Of a stretch of DNA of 64,000 bases, positions 44,508 through 57,620 are shown piece by piece (position 1 is the first letter of the stretch; every line of letters starts with the position of its first letter). A model generated the notes under the pieces. It saw only the letters and a list, made by a program, of their open reading frames with translations, ran no database searches and was not told the origin of the DNA. The DNA is from Charina bottae (taxonomy: Eukaryota; Chordata; Lepidosauria; Squamata; Charinaidae), in assembly GCA_023362775.1 (NCBI GenBank), contig JALMGJ010000012.1, positions 23,467,001-23,531,000 of the forward strand, written 5' to 3'. The position numbers and the translations under genes are program-made.

Positions 44508-44684
44508 GCCTTATATATATATATATATATATATTAATTTGCCCAAGATATATATATAACATATAATTGTACAATTATATGTATAACATATAATTGTATA
44601 ATTATAATTATATATATGTATATATAATTATATATATGTTATATGTATAACATAATTGTATAATTATAATTGTATAATTATATG

Positions 44685-44734
<50 letters not shown>

Positions 44735-44757
44735 GTGTGTGTGTGTTATATATATAT
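44508..44757. repeat. Complex AT-rich satellite-like tract and (GT)n
   Basis: (TA)n, then repeated ATAATTGTATAATTATA and TATATGTATAACATA units, then (GT)n. Internally palindromic. Confidence 0.85.
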
Positions 44758-44898
44758 AACAGCGTTCCGCACGCGTCATGAGGCCACATGACCGTGGAAG
44801 CATCTTTGGACAACGCTGGCTCTTCGGCTAACAAACAGAGATGAGCACCGGCCCCTAGAGTTGGACACGACTGCACAAATGTGCGGGGGGAACCTTTA
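44758..44898 (+). repeat. 5'-truncated tRNA-derived SINE
   Basis: AACAGCGTTCCGC...ATGTGCGGGGGGAACCTTTAAA, the 3' third of the family at 40613. It joins the microsatellite at its 5' end. Confidence 0.8.
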
Positions 44899-44994
44899 AA
44901 ATTCGCCCAAGAATAGATACATAAAATTGATATAAGCCAGCCAGAGCTATTTTAGGTTTATTTTTTCCAAAGTGATTCTCGGGTATTTGTGGGT

Positions 44995-45075
44995 GGGGTG
45001 TGTGTGTAACAAAAAAGACAAGATGGTGGCCGCAAGTGCACAGTCAAAACTCCTTCTCTTTTTTAAAAAATGTAT
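44995..45075 (+). repeat. Unclassified dispersed repeat, copy 3
   Basis: GTGTGTGTAACAAAAAAGACAAGATGGTGGCC...CAAAACTCC...TTTTTT. Confidence 0.45.
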
Positions 45076-45334
45076 GCTGTGTGTGATGGACATAAAAAAA
45101 GGGCTGGGGCTTATGACACTGTAAATTTAGGGCCAGTTACCCACATTCTCTCCCAAGTGTACGTTTGTTATATTCAAAATTAGTTGCCCATTTTGTCACA
45201 CAGTTTTTAGCCTGTTCTTTTTCTGTTTTGAACCTTAAGAAAATTTTATACGTTTTTGCTATGAACAGGGGTGAAATCCCATGTGGGGGGTTGCCTACCC
45301 TGGGTGGTGTTTTCAGGGGAGTAAAAAGAATGAA

Positions 45335-45425
45335 CCACGCCTAGGTGACCTTGGCTGATTTTGAAAAGCTAAACAGGATGAGACCTGATTAGCATTTGGA
45401 TAAGAGGCCACCGGGATATATTTTG
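45335..45425 (+). repeat. 5S rRNA-headed SINE fragment
   Basis: TTTTGAAAAGCTAAACAGGATG...GACCTGATTAGCATTTGGATAAGAGGCC, the 5S-like head only. Confidence 0.55.
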
Positions 45426-45770
45426 TTTCTTTCTTTATTTAGAGAATTTATATGGCTGCCACAACACACAAAAAAGAAAAGAAGATACAAGAACTGAGGT
45501 AGTATTACAGACTCTCAACAGAGCTAAACCTACATTGGGCTCAACTAACATCCCAGCCCTTGGGAAGAGCTATGGTTTCAAGCATTCTGGAAGGCCAGGA
45601 CGGTTGTGGCCTACCAGATCTTCGGGGGAGGCTGTTCCATAGGGCAGGCGCTGCAACAGAGAAGGCACTACCAAGGCTCTTGGCTCTTGGATGAGAGAAG
45701 GCAGTGGGAATTGCATCCATATTGTTACCAAGAAATCTATGTGGAGATGTCCATGTGGTCATCAAGAGTC
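45426..45770 (-). mobile_element. L2/CR1-like LINE 3' end with coding remnant
   Basis: A T-rich terminal repeat and ATGGCTGCC at the left. On the minus strand the 'LGSAFSVAAPALWNSLP' remnant lies near 45650, then the 3' UTR. Confidence 0.65.
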
Positions 45771-45913
45771 GAGCTCAACAATGCGGGCTTTATCTTTATT
45801 AAGGATTAATATGTTTTTCATTTATGCTAAAAATAAAAAAATCCCTAGAGAAATCTTACTGAAATGACCTAACTAAAAAACAATCACTCAGAGATATTTC
45901 CCCTCTTAAAAAC

Positions 45914-45914
45914 C

Positions 45915-45960
<46 letters not shown>
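45914..45960. repeat. (ATC)n microsatellite
   Basis: About 15 CAT units. Confidence 0.95.
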
Positions 45961-45984
45961 TGTTGCTTTTTATGCCTTCTAAGT

Positions 45985-46195
45985 AAGTCTTAGTTTGTGG
46001 CGAGCACCTGGATTAGTCCCTGCAGTTTTCTTGGAATATTTTTCAGAAGTGATTGCCATTGCTGTCTTCTTCCTGGGGCTGAGAGCGAGGGACTGGCCCA
46101 AAGTCCTCCAGCTGGCTTCATGCCTAAGGCAGGACTAGAACTCATGGTCTCCTGATCTCTAGCCTGGTGTCTTAACCTGTACTCCAAACAGGCCT
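45985..46195 (-). repeat. tRNA-headed SINE (family 2), aged
   Basis: TCCCTGCAGTTTTCTTGG...TTCCTGGGGCTGAGAGCGAGG...ACTAGAACTCATGGTCTCC, the reverse of the SINE at 51733 with more changes. Confidence 0.7.
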
Positions 46196-47165
46196 GTTGT
46201 TATTTTACTAACTCTATATTTCAAATATTGCTGGCCAAGCCATATACACAGAGAAATCATAGGATACTGTTTTCCTGGGATGCCATTTTTCAGGTGGACA
46301 AAGCTTTTCACCAGTCAACAAGTTCAGGGTTTGACTGACAACAGTAATTAAACCTCACATGAAATACATTGTAAAAGAACAAAAAAGATGATCTAGCCTT
46401 ATGTTAATTCCTAGGTTCTTTGGAGAGATGGGGTCAGGAATGTATACATTTGATTTATTGCCAAGCTCTCTCAGTCTTCTCCATCCTTCACATATGGGGG
46501 AAAAAATCATGCAAGAAACGATCCCTTCTTTGCTGGAGCCATTATAGTTCCTCTCTGAAAAGCCAAACAAACAAACAAACAAAACCATTAAAAATTTATC
46601 CAGACACATTTTAAACATGCATATTCTTCAGATGATGCGGGTTCCTTTGGAGCAATTGTAGTTGTTATGCAAAATCTATTTTTATTTATTTTTATTCTAT
46701 CTATACAAATTTAAAAGGATATTATTTACACAAAATGATCATAACGGCACCCCACCTTTGGAAATTGTGATATCAATTGTAATTTGGATGGCTCCAAATT
46801 AACTGCAACAGAGGCAATTGGTATGAATTTTAATAATGCAAAGAGTGAGGCCATTTTGTGACTGCTTATTAATTGTTATGGTACATCCTGACTTTTTCTA
46901 GGAACATTACTAAAACAATAGATAAATTACATGGAACCCAGACTAAGAAAAAAATGTTCACGAGTTAAATCAGGTAATGAATATGCATATATACAACAGA
47001 CTCAGATCAAAGTGCCTGCCTGATTATCCATTCAGCTTGTGTGTGTGTATGATTAAATATCACAGTCTCACTAAAAGACATCTGTATTTGGCACTGCCTT
47101 GTAACTAGTGCCTAATGTTAAAGCAATGTTATTTCTTTCTTGAAGCAAAAGCATCTTCATAATTC
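46196..47165. other. AT-rich unassigned sequence
   Basis: No gene or repeat recognised apart from short A/T runs (CAAA)n at 46567. Confidence 0.3.
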
Positions 47166-47169
47166 ATTC

Positions 47170-47238
47170 ATTCACATGTACTGTAAACCGCCCAGAGTCC
47201 CCCTCGGGGGAGATGGAGCGGTAATACAAGTTAACATA

Positions 47239-47277
<39 letters not shown>

Positions 47278-47280
47278 ATT
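47170..47280 (+). mobile_element. L2/CR1-like LINE 3' tail and (AAAT)n
   Basis: GTAAACCGCCCAGAGTCCCC...GGGGAGATGG, then ~10 TAAA units. Plus orientation of the tail seen inverted elsewhere. Confidence 0.75.
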
Positions 47281-48043
47281 CACATAATTTATGAGATTAA
47301 AAAAAAACAAACCCATACACGTAGTTCATGAAATTATCATGGTAAAGAAACACATATTAAATAAAGAAAGAATAAAAATATAAATCTGACAATGAATTTC
47401 TTTTGCTGTGGTTTTGCATTGCATAGTACCATTTCTGGTCCAAGGACCATTAAAACACCACATCTTATAAGATATGTGAGAGTCTATACCGTAGGGGAGT
47501 AGAAATGTGGGAATAAATAAATAAACAAACAAATAAGAGACTTCAGGCATTCTCTACTAAAATAGACAAATATACTGTGCATATAGACATGGATAAGTCC
47601 ATCTCTACCTCTGTCTCTGTTTCTATAAATAAAAATAAAAATAAACTCATTTGAGAAATGTCAAAAGATTTTGGTTTTCTTGACCAAAACTCACAAAATT
47701 TCAGGTGGGAACACAAAAAATTTGGATTTTTTTCACTGTCTTGAGATTTCATCCATTTAAATGCTTTTGATTTGTTTGTGTTTGGTTCCTACAGGTGATG
47801 TATGGCACTCCTGGTTCATATGGTGCCTCGGTAGTTTTCAATGATGAAGCAGTGAAAATCTGGGAACCACTGTTTTAATGCACAAAAAGCTTTTGATGTT
47901 GAGGGGAATAGGTGTGTTTGTCATATCTGGATCTCCCCCAACCTGAACATCTGCCAAAATGGAAAGGCAATTGATGGATCTTCTTGAACTTGTAATGGTT
48001 GAAATGTTAAAAACTCTTTCCAGATTACTCTTTCCAGATTACC
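47281..48043. other. Unassigned sequence
   Basis: A-rich; nothing recognised. CTCTTTCCAGATTAC is locally duplicated just before the SINE. Confidence 0.3.
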
Positions 48044-48306
48044 AGAGAGCCAGTTTGGTCTAGTGGTTAAGGCAACTGGCTAGAAACCAGGAGACTGAGA
48101 GTTCTAGTCCCGCCTTAGGCATGAAAGCCGGCTGGGTGACCTTGGCCCAGTCACACTCTCTCAGCCCAACTCACCTCACAGGGTGGTTGTTGTGGGGAAA
48201 ATAGGAGGAGGAAGGAGTATTAGGTATGTTCTCCAACTTGAGTTATTTATAAAAACAATAAAGTTGGGTAAAAATAAAATAAATAAATAAAATAAAATAA
48301 ATAAAA
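48044..48306 (+). repeat. Sauria SINE, full length
   Basis: The head AGAGAGCCAGTTTGGTCTAG (A box) and GAGTTCTAGTCCC (B-box region) are followed by the body CCCAACTCACCTCACAGGG and GGAGGAGGAAGGAGTATTAGG. The AATAAAGTTGGGTAAAA tail with AAATA repeats resembles the BovB 3' end. Confidence 0.9.
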
Positions 48307-49495
48307 TTGTTAATGAAGTGGTGATGAGGAAGTTACTGAAACAAAGGTTGGAAATTTATCTTATGTGATCAAGTTCCTACTTCAGGCCAGCAGTTCAAAT
48401 GGTAATATTTCTATGTTCAAATGTTTACATTATTATTTTAAAGACTTAAAGTTGCATTTCAGCTGATTGAAGATCTTATTTATGTATGGAGTCAGAAATT
48501 AAACAACACTGACCAATTAAGCTTTATCCCAGGCAAAACTACAGTATATATGCAATTGCATCTCAGATAAATTAATAGAGATATTCTGCTCTGGCAAGCA
48601 TTTACAGCAGCTCCCCCCCCCTTTTTTTTTTTTGAATGCCTATGTTTTATGATTGACCTTAAAAGCAGAGTGTTACCTCCCTTAAATGTAAATAATAGAA
48701 GAACATCTGATGTGGTTCACACATTGTGCTAAGACATAATGAATTATTTTGGTTTTCATTGGAATGAACCCAGTCAAATGAGATTTAATCAATAAATATG
48801 TGTGAACCCTGTCAGTATCTGAAATTTTATGTCAGATTCTCCTAAATAGGATTCAGCAGCATAGGTTTCCCCATTTGGGGCAATGGGAAGCAAAGGATGA
48901 GAAATGTGTGATGACTCCTCAGCTTGACTTGGCAGAAGGTTCTCCACATGGCTTGGCCGGATTAGGACCTTGACTGAAAACAAGGAAGAAGCCTCATGTT
49001 CAGCAGCTGATTGCTCATCACCACTGAGAAGGTGCAAATGACTTCCGTGGCCTTGGGGTTTAATTGTGTGGCTTTTTCTTCCTGCCGTTCTGCATTAACA
49101 TTCTTTGTGTGGCGCTTGATGACCTTCAAGCTGAAAGGTTGATGAAAGTTTACATAATGATGCAATCTGGCCTGGAAACTGATAGTTCTCACCTCAGCCC
49201 TTACGCTACTTCCCTTTCCATCTCCCTTTCCCTATCAGCTTGCAAGTCTCAGGTTCTTTTTCTTCTTACCCCTCCTTGTATTTCTTCTTCCCTTCCTTCT
49301 ATTGCCATTTCTTTTTCAACAGGACTACCTGTTTGAAACTTCTTCACTCTTTCCCCTTCCTGACCTGAAGTAGCCTCCATCTTCATTTTTCTCCTTGTTA
49401 GGAACTTTCCTGTTTCAGAACGCTCCCTCTCATTTTCAGCTAGGGCAGTTCTGTATTTCTTTTATTACTTGTGTAATTGTCTTCCCCACCTCAAT
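48307..49495. other. Unassigned sequence
   Basis: Nothing recognised. Confidence 0.3.
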
Positions 49496-49502
49496 CAAGT
49501 AT

Positions 49503-49549
<47 letters not shown>

Positions 49550-49650
49550 TGGTTCGATTTATATTTACCGCACCATCTCCCCACAGGGGGACTCTGGGCG
49601 GTTTACGTTCCCTTCCCTCTCAGAACTGCTGGCAGATACAGAAATGTTGT
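49496..49650 (-). mobile_element. L2/CR1-like LINE 3' tail and (TTTA)n
   Basis: About 13 TTTA units, then ACCGCACCATCTCCCC...GGGACTCTGGGCGG. Confidence 0.75.
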
Positions 49651-51732
49651 TGGGCAGCCAATCTGGCGGCTTGGACTTGTGAGAGTATTACAAATGGAAC
49701 TGTTGAAGGAAGCGGTGTGGGGAGGATATCTGATAAGTTTCAAGAACATTTTATATCTGGGATGGAAGCTGCAGGATAAAACTGCAGGGATTGCTCTATG
49801 CTGGGACAGGTAATGGTCCAATAAACGTAGCAACCAACTTCTTAGACTGTCATGGGGAAAAGCCAGATCTGGTAGAAAGCCAGATATGAACTCCTACAGT
49901 GATGACTTCCTGACAATAATGGTGGAAGACTTGGCACAATGTGGTTGATCCTTGAGGTGGTCCTGAGCAGCCTGAAGTTGCTTGGAGAAAACAGAAGTTC
50001 TCTGGCATGGGGAAGAGCTGAAAGGCATTGGCTGCAGATGTGGATGGTAGCTGTACGTAAGGGCTAAATTTGGCACGGTGGGGACCACAGCTGCTCAGAC
50101 GAGACAGATGGTGTGAATGTAGAGCGGGGGCATTCCAGTCTTAAGGCTGGAAAAGAACACCTAAAAATCCATTGATGTGAAAGGGCAGGAGAAATGATCC
50201 GAAGATTTAAACTCTGGGTCTGACATCTCTGAATAGTGAGATTCCAGCATGACGATTAGGATATTGGCTAATATGTGCCATGGAGACAAAAAGCTTATTT
50301 CATCATCCTTCTCATTTAGGAAGCTGTCTAGCTTAATTCACACCACTCCATGCCATGAATTCCATGGAGAAAGGCTAATGAATTTGAATAAAGATAATGT
50401 CAGATTAGAGCTCTGGTCTAAAACTGATGTCTTACCATTTATTTCATTCTCTCAATCTACTTCCTCCACACCACCCCTCCCTGGGGTTATCCTCCCTCCC
50501 TAAGCCGCAAATATTTTATCCATTTCTTATGAGAAAGGAGCTTTAAACCTTGCGTTTTTCTGCAGCTTAGTCATTCTACAATCCCTTTTGTGACATTATG
50601 AGACTAGTAGAGCATGTCATCTTGTTTCCCAAGTGCAGTCATATCCTACCTTTGTATAAAGGCTCCCCACCCCCCGCACGCAATTGTTAGTATTGATGTT
50701 TTTATTTTCATTATTTTCCCTAATAATCCTGGTATGGAATTTGTCTTTTTCACAGCTGATGCACACCGAGTCATTCTTTTCACTGAAGTAATCATGGCAA
50801 GTCATCTTCATCTGGATGAAGCTTCCTTTTCTGGCTGGCCATGGTCTCTTCTCTTCTCCCTGGCCAAAGTTGTGGCTTTTGCTCTGCACATTCTGTTGTC
50901 AAGTAAGACTTGCTCTTTGACAATGATACACTTCCTTTGTTGAGTTTGCAGGCCTAGGCTGAAAGCCCTTTGAACCACATTGTCTCCTCTGCACAAAGGG
51001 AGGATTAACTCTTCCACCAACTGTTCCTCGCCACATGGATGGATGCTTCCGAGAAGCAGATAATCACATGCCCTTTTCTGAAGAGTGAAATACAGCCTAA
51101 AACGTCTATGTCTTTATGGTCCAGTAATTGAACCTACAGTCTGTTTACTATGATAGTGTGCCATGCAACTGTTTTTCTGCTTTTCATATTTAAATTCTGC
51201 CACTTTCTCTTTCCAATGGCAGAGGTTGAAGATGCATAAAAGAATTATAGCTATTCATCTTTTCTTTTGAGGGTTCAAGATGGCATACATAGCACTCTCT
51301 CTTCCATTGTTTCCCCAGCAACAACAAACCTGTGAGCTTGTTTGAGCTAAGTGTAACTGACCCAAAATGAACAAGTATGCAGCTGATTGAGGATTTGAAC
51401 TTGGGTCTTCCTGATCCAACTCCAACTCCAACAACTCTGGTACTCTAGCTCTCAGTATAAGAACATGGTGATAGCCCAACTGGATCAGGTAGAAGAGCTA
51501 TCTAACTAAGCATACAGTTTCCTGAAACACCAGGTAGATCCTTCTAAAAATCTATAAGCATCATCTTGTTGTTTTTCGACAGTAATGTGTTGAGAGTATG
51601 CTGCCTCGATCCTGTAGCTTTTAGGTATCCATCATTGCCAGCAATTAGTTGAGTGCAAAATTGTCAAGCCTTGTGAGGTAATCCACACAAGAAGCACACC
51701 CAGAAGTACTAGGTCTAACTTTATTGTAAGTT
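49651..51732. other. Unassigned sequence
   Basis: 2.1 kb with several frames of 60-110 codons but no domain, no SINE/LINE block and no convincing exon structure. Confidence 0.3.
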
Positions 51733-51942
51733 TTTTTCCCCCCGGAGACTGCCTGGACAAGTCCCTGCAATTTTCTTGGCAAGATTTTTCAGAAGTGGTT
51801 TGCCATTGCCTCCTTCCTAGGGCTGAGACAGAGGGACTGGGCCAAGGCACCCAGCTGGCTTTGTGTCTAAAGTGGGACTAGAACTCACAGTCTCCCGGTT
51901 TCTAGCCTGGTGCCTCAACCACTACACCAAACTGGTTCTCAT
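51733..51942 (-). repeat. tRNA-headed SINE (family 2)
   Basis: GGAGACTGCCTGGACAAGTCC...GGCAAGATTTTTCAGAAGTGG...TTCCTAGGGCTGAGACAGAGG...CAAACTGGTTCTC. Confidence 0.8.
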
Positions 51943-54900
51943 TGTAAGGTTACATTAACAGAATCTTGCAAGTCTGAAAGTACGTCTTTTCCCTCTCACC
52001 TTTACAGTCCAAGAAACTATGGAGGGTCCCTTCTGGGACATTTGCCATGCCACCATTTCTTCTGCAGACCCTGTCAGATTTCTCGTATGAAATTCCCAAA
52101 TTGTTTTCTATACAAAGCACAACTTTCTCATGATGACGTGACGCCAGGTGGCCAGATATCAACAAAGCCTGCCCATAGCTTTGAATGGCTTTGCTTATAT
52201 CTTCATTAGATATGAAGCTAGAAGGTACCATGTGATGTATTGTTTATGTCTAGTCTCTAAACCTTCCCATGTGAACAGTTTGCCATGATGCGTCTGTGGG
52301 AAGCCTTGCTCTGTGTAGAGCAAGGGAGGGAGGGAGATCACATGCTTGCTTAGATGCAGCACTGCCACCCAATAGCAGGTCATGCTATGTGCTATGGCCT
52401 ATGCTTTAGGCCTGGTGTGTGTCACACCTAACTTCCAGCCAATCAGAAAGCTGGAAGAACTGAATATCTAACCATGCAAAATGGTGTTCTATGCTTCTTG
52501 ACTTCTGTCCGGTCTTTTAGCCATGTTTGTGTGTGTGTTCTACTTCTGAAGACTGGGAAGTGCGTAGCTATGCCTGGCTGTGTGTGTAGGCCATGGCATG
52601 AGCCCCTTCACGTCTGTCAATGGAAACAATACACGAAACTCTGCTTGTAAGTTTGTTTTTCCTTTTGCAATGCTGTACCATGTATATTCAACTTTGCTTT
52701 TATCACAAGTAAAGATTTTATAGCTTTTACAAGCTGCACTCTGTCTGTTTACTCTCAAGCCTTGATTTTTCCCTATAAGCCAGCGTACATCCTATCAGAC
52801 CCAGCTGCCACTTATCTGACCACTGTCTAGTCTGCAGCTCTTCCTCCTGTCTCCCAAGATCATTCCCACATACCATTACAAAAATGATGTTCCACTTCAA
52901 GTTATCTAGATTTATTTGATCAGCATGTTCTGGAAGGAAAAACAACAACAACCCCAGGAGTATTCCAGAGTACACCAGAATTATAATAGTTTTGAATACC
53001 TCTGCTACTAACCACTAAAAGTCTTATGAATTTGTCTAAACCCCATTTAAAGCCAAATAACTGGAATTTCAAGAGTCTAATAGATGTCCTTGTTATTTCT
53101 GGCTTTCCACGCCAGGCACAGATCATCACAACTTCTTTCCTTCTCCAAATCCAGAAGCAAAGTGGGATAATCTGGGTAGATTGTTCCATACTATGAGTCA
53201 AACAAAGCTGCTCCAATTTACCTTTGGCATGGATTTGGATCTCTATTCCTGATCTATATCTTTGGAGGGGAAGGCAGAGTGCCTTTTGAGACTTGTCATT
53301 TGTCCAACATACATCTTTCTCCACGCAGGGGTATAGAAGATGTTATGGTTCCCTGTGGTCTCTGCAGAGAAAAATGGAAGGTGTCAGAGGGTGGGGCTTA
53401 CCTAGGATCACATGATTTGGTTAAAATTTGCCTCATGATGTCATCCAATCTGCCAGGTCAGCTGGAGGTCTAAGTGCCTCAGCAAATCCATATCCCCAAC
53501 TTGCTCTCAAAGATACTGTACCTTTATTGGACATGATTCATGCTGCTTTTTTCTGCAATTCTAATCCACTTTTTGTTTTCTATAGCTGACATGGTAGAGT
53601 TGTGTTTGCTAATTTTCCCAAAGAAAGAAGGTGAAACTTTGGATTTTTCTGTGCTGATGTGTGAATTGAATTTCAACCATCAGATGCCCTGTGAACAAAA
53701 AAAAGTCATCATCTTTTCTTACTAACACCCCTTTTTATTTCCACAATCCCCCTCAACCTATCAGCCTACAATTTCATCCAGGCTACTGACCTGTTCATTC
53801 CTGGATCTCTGCTCCTTTCCATGATCTACAATTAATTCCATTCAAAGTTTTCTCCACAGTTTCTTCCCAGAGTGCTAGTATTTATAAAACTACTGTCAGT
53901 TTTGTAAGAACAGTAGCTCTGTGAGGAGAGTCTTGAAGGGTGCTCATTTCTCATCAAAACAATGTTCTCTAAAAAATGTGGCATTTCTAATGGTTTTTAT
54001 TGCACAGATAATAATGTAGTCCTTTCCTGGAGCTCAGACATTATTTAGCCGACACTGAACAAGACATTAGTTTAAGGTGAGGAAACAAAAGTAACAATTG
54101 CTTTCTGCAGAGATGTGGTGGTGGTGAGAGGAGGAGAAAGCAGAAGAACTTGTCGTCTATGGCCACTGCATTTAACCCTCCTGGGGGCTCTGGTGGTTTT
54201 GTTGAGCTTCTTGCAGAGTGGGCTACTCCCAGTTTCTCTCTTTTTTTCCATGTTGATGCAGGCTGCCTAGCTGTCCTTCCTGGTTTAAAACATCTACAGC
54301 AGGAGAGGTCTCTCCTATAGTCTTCCCTTGGGATTTCAAGGCACTGGGGGAAGACATGAAGTCTGCTGAGAACAGGAGAAATAATGGCACGCTGAGAGAG
54401 TAGATAGTGTCCCCCACAATACCACATCACTTCACAAAGTTGGCACCTTCAAGAAGTCCACATTCCATCCCTGAGATGTTTCTGTCATTTGAAAAAAAGA
54501 AGATGACAACCGTTTTCCTTTTTTCCCCACCAAGCTGAATAAGGATGGTTAGAAAAAAACAACAGAAGACATTTTTGGTCTAGCGTTATTCTACAATGCT
54601 TCCTTCAAAATAAATACCTCTATGAGGATATATTTGGGAGAAGCCCATCCACCAGCACCCTCTCTTCTTCCTGCTTTCAAATATCAAATTTAAACCAGTT
54701 CTCTATACCTTTTTGGAATGCTATGCTCAAAGAATATACAGTAGCTGGGAGCAATGCTCTGAGGGGATTCCTTGGAGCAACTCTCATCATGGAACCTGTT
54801 GCTGGCTACCTTCCAAAACACCTTGATTCCCATGTTACATTTGATCACAAGGGATGACGTCCCTAGATTGCTTATGGGGGTAACGAAGTCCAGTGTGTGA

Positions 54901-55544
54901 GCCAAGCCTCTGTGAGAAAGCACAGTAACAAAGGAATCACCTTATGCGCATCCATGATGAATGCCTTGCTTGTTTTCCCTCAACCGAAAAGCTGATTGAC
55001 TGAAATGTCAAATAAATAATGTCTGCGAACCTCTCTGGCATCTATCGTTTGGCCCCATGAGGGAGCTTTGCCTTCAGCAGAGAAGAGATGCGAAACCATC
55101 TCTGAAGGCAACCCTAGAAGGTCTGGCTTGGGTGTTTTATTATTTAATCAAATGCCTCAGAGTGACAAATCGTTAAAGCTGGAAGCTTCTGCAATGCCAG
55201 AAGGCTGTCAGAATGGAGGGAAGTCAAAAGCTGTGATTTGTGAAATGGTAGCTTTTCTTTAGTATTTGGCCCTCAGCTATTTTATGAGGGAAGGTATGCC
55301 AAGAGAAAACTATGGTTATTATGTCCTTCCTTTGCAGACAAACATGGCCTTATGGCACAGAATCACAGAATCATCTATAAATGCACACATTAGGCTGTTA
55401 CTTTTCAGAGTGAGCAACATTCTGTAGAGTGGAAGAAACAAAATCTAGTTTGTTCCAACACTATTAACTATACCTCTCCATACCGTTCTATCCTCACAAA
55501 CTGTCATTGCTCCCAATATGATAACACACTGCTTTATATGGGTT
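51943..55544. other. Long unassigned interval
   Basis: 3.6 kb without a confident repeat, gene or RNA. 52400-52760 has some LTR-like features (TATAG, AGTAAAG) but no boundaries. Frames of 60-130 codons show no domains. This is the most likely place for unseen single-copy sequence. Confidence 0.3.
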
Positions 55545-57235
55545 TTTTTTGTACATAATTTTTATTAAAAATTGATTATACTAAAAAAATCTAATACAAA
55601 CTAAACTTAGAAGAGAAGAGAAAGAGTAAAAAGTGCAAGGAAAAAGGAAAAAATAAAAGAAAGAGGAAAGAAAGAGAAAAATAAGAATATAATAAAGAGA
55701 AAAATATGTAAAGAAGTGACTTCTAACCTTCATCACAACCAGTATAAAAAAATTTAGTGACTCTTCATCCCCTCGAAGGCTACAGACATTTATCTCTTCA
55801 TCCCATATCCCATCCCTTATCTATAGGTAAATCCATAAAGCATAATCTTTTCAGTCCTGGTGTCAGCAGAAAGTCCATAAAGGGTTGCCAGAAGTAACAA
55901 CATATCTTGTTTTAACCTTGATCAAATAAACCAACTATATATTCCTTCCTTTTACTTCTAACAGTCTTAATCTTTTGTTCATTCAAATATTGTCATAGAA
56001 TTTGATTTCTCTTCATTTCTTCTTTGTCCCTTCACATTTGTTTTGTAAATGGAATAAGAAAAAATTATCCAGGTCACTTTCTTGGTTTATCATTAGTATT
56101 TCCCTTTTGATTTTTAAAACATCAGCCAGTTTCTTTTGTATATACAGTGAGATATCCTTTTCCAAGTCATTCTTTTGGCCTGTCATTTGTAAATTCACTT
56201 TCAGTACCATCTCTATCTTGTCAGATAAAATTTGTTCCACATCTGTCATTTCTTCAATAACATCTTTTGGACATAGTCTATTCATAGAGGCAGACATCAT
56301 GATTGACACTATTGATATTGTGGCTACTAATTTCTGGCTCCATTCTTCATAAGTCTCCTTTAGTATTTTCAATGGCATAACGTTTTGCATCATTTTGTAG
56401 GTCCTAATTAATTAACACAAAAGGAAGGGTTGTGGGTTTTTTCCCCTCTGCCTAGAATCTTTAAACCCCTCTAGTGTCCAGTTTTTAAAATTTTATTTAT
56501 TAATCAAACTTATATCACCGCCCATCTCCCTCCACCGGAGGGACTCTGGGTGGTTTATAAATTATAAAATTACTTATCTTTATTATGTCTTGCAAAAACC
56601 AAAACAGATCTATTTCCCATGAGAAACTGTCCTTTATAATTAATTCCAGAATCTTATTGTAAAAGTGTCTATATTCCAAATTTATCTGGACCCGAAGTCT
56701 GTTTATAACTTTCTAAGATCAAAATCTTATTTAGCTTTTTGCTGTTTATTTCATATTTTTTAAATTCTTAAGCTATGATTCAATTTTTCTTTCATTCAGG
56801 ATTGAAGGCAAACTCACCTGGCATTTTCAAACTTGTCATTCTGAAGGTCTCTAATAACTTAAAAGTAGTTAATAAGCAACTTCTGAAAGTGATTAGAAAG
56901 TGAGATTAGTGTCCTTTGAAAGGTGCCAATCATGGTTGTGAGCAAGATATCTATTCCCATCATCTCCCAGTGCTCACAACTATGGGAGACTGCTCTCCTG
57001 TGGTCTTCTTGCAAGGAGCAGCTGTTCAGAGCACATGTGGACAATCTCCCGTCCTCTCTTTGTCTGGAGAGGTTCCAAGGAACTGGTCTACTCACTGGCT
57101 CTTCGTTCTTCACCATGGTTGTTGGTTCCGCTTTCATGGAGATGTTTTCACTCCACCATTCCTCCCCCGGAAGCTCCACGCTGCTTTATATGTTGCATTT
57201 TGTTCTTTAAACTTATATCTCTCTTTTTCAGGATG
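55545..57235 (-). mobile_element. Possible non-autonomous retroelement with coiled-coil ORF (element X2)
   Basis: Minus-strand order: GC-richer 5' part (57230-56900), leader, an open frame of 126 codons from the ATG at 56393 to 56013, then an A-rich 3' UTR ending in AATAAAAATTATGTAC and A-run near 55550. The frame is charged and heptad-like (IEEMTDVEQILSDKIEMVL...) with no enzyme motif. The layout parallels 40965-42310. A LINE tail (56490-56580) is inserted in the leader. Confidence 0.35.
56490..56580 (-). mobile_element. L2/CR1-like LINE 3' tail
   Basis: TTTATTTATTAATC...CCGCCCATCTCCCTCC...GGGACTCTGGGTGG. Confidence 0.7.
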
Positions 57236-57289
57236 TCAACAGCTCCACCCAACCACGACTTTCTTAGTCTTTTCATTCTTCCCGACAAG

Positions 57290-57620
<331 letters not shown>

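Noticed and set aside
25855..45425. Functional 5S rRNA genes
   Set aside because: Only the 3' part of 5S is matched, internal promoter boxes are changed, and the segments continue into SINE bodies.
37262..49550. CRISPR-like or satellite arrays at tetranucleotide runs
   Set aside because: Simple microsatellites without spacers; eukaryotic context.
52376..52795. Possible LTR (TATAG, AGTAAAG, CT-rich start of a U5-like part)
   Set aside because: No TG/CA ends with a matching target duplication could be placed.
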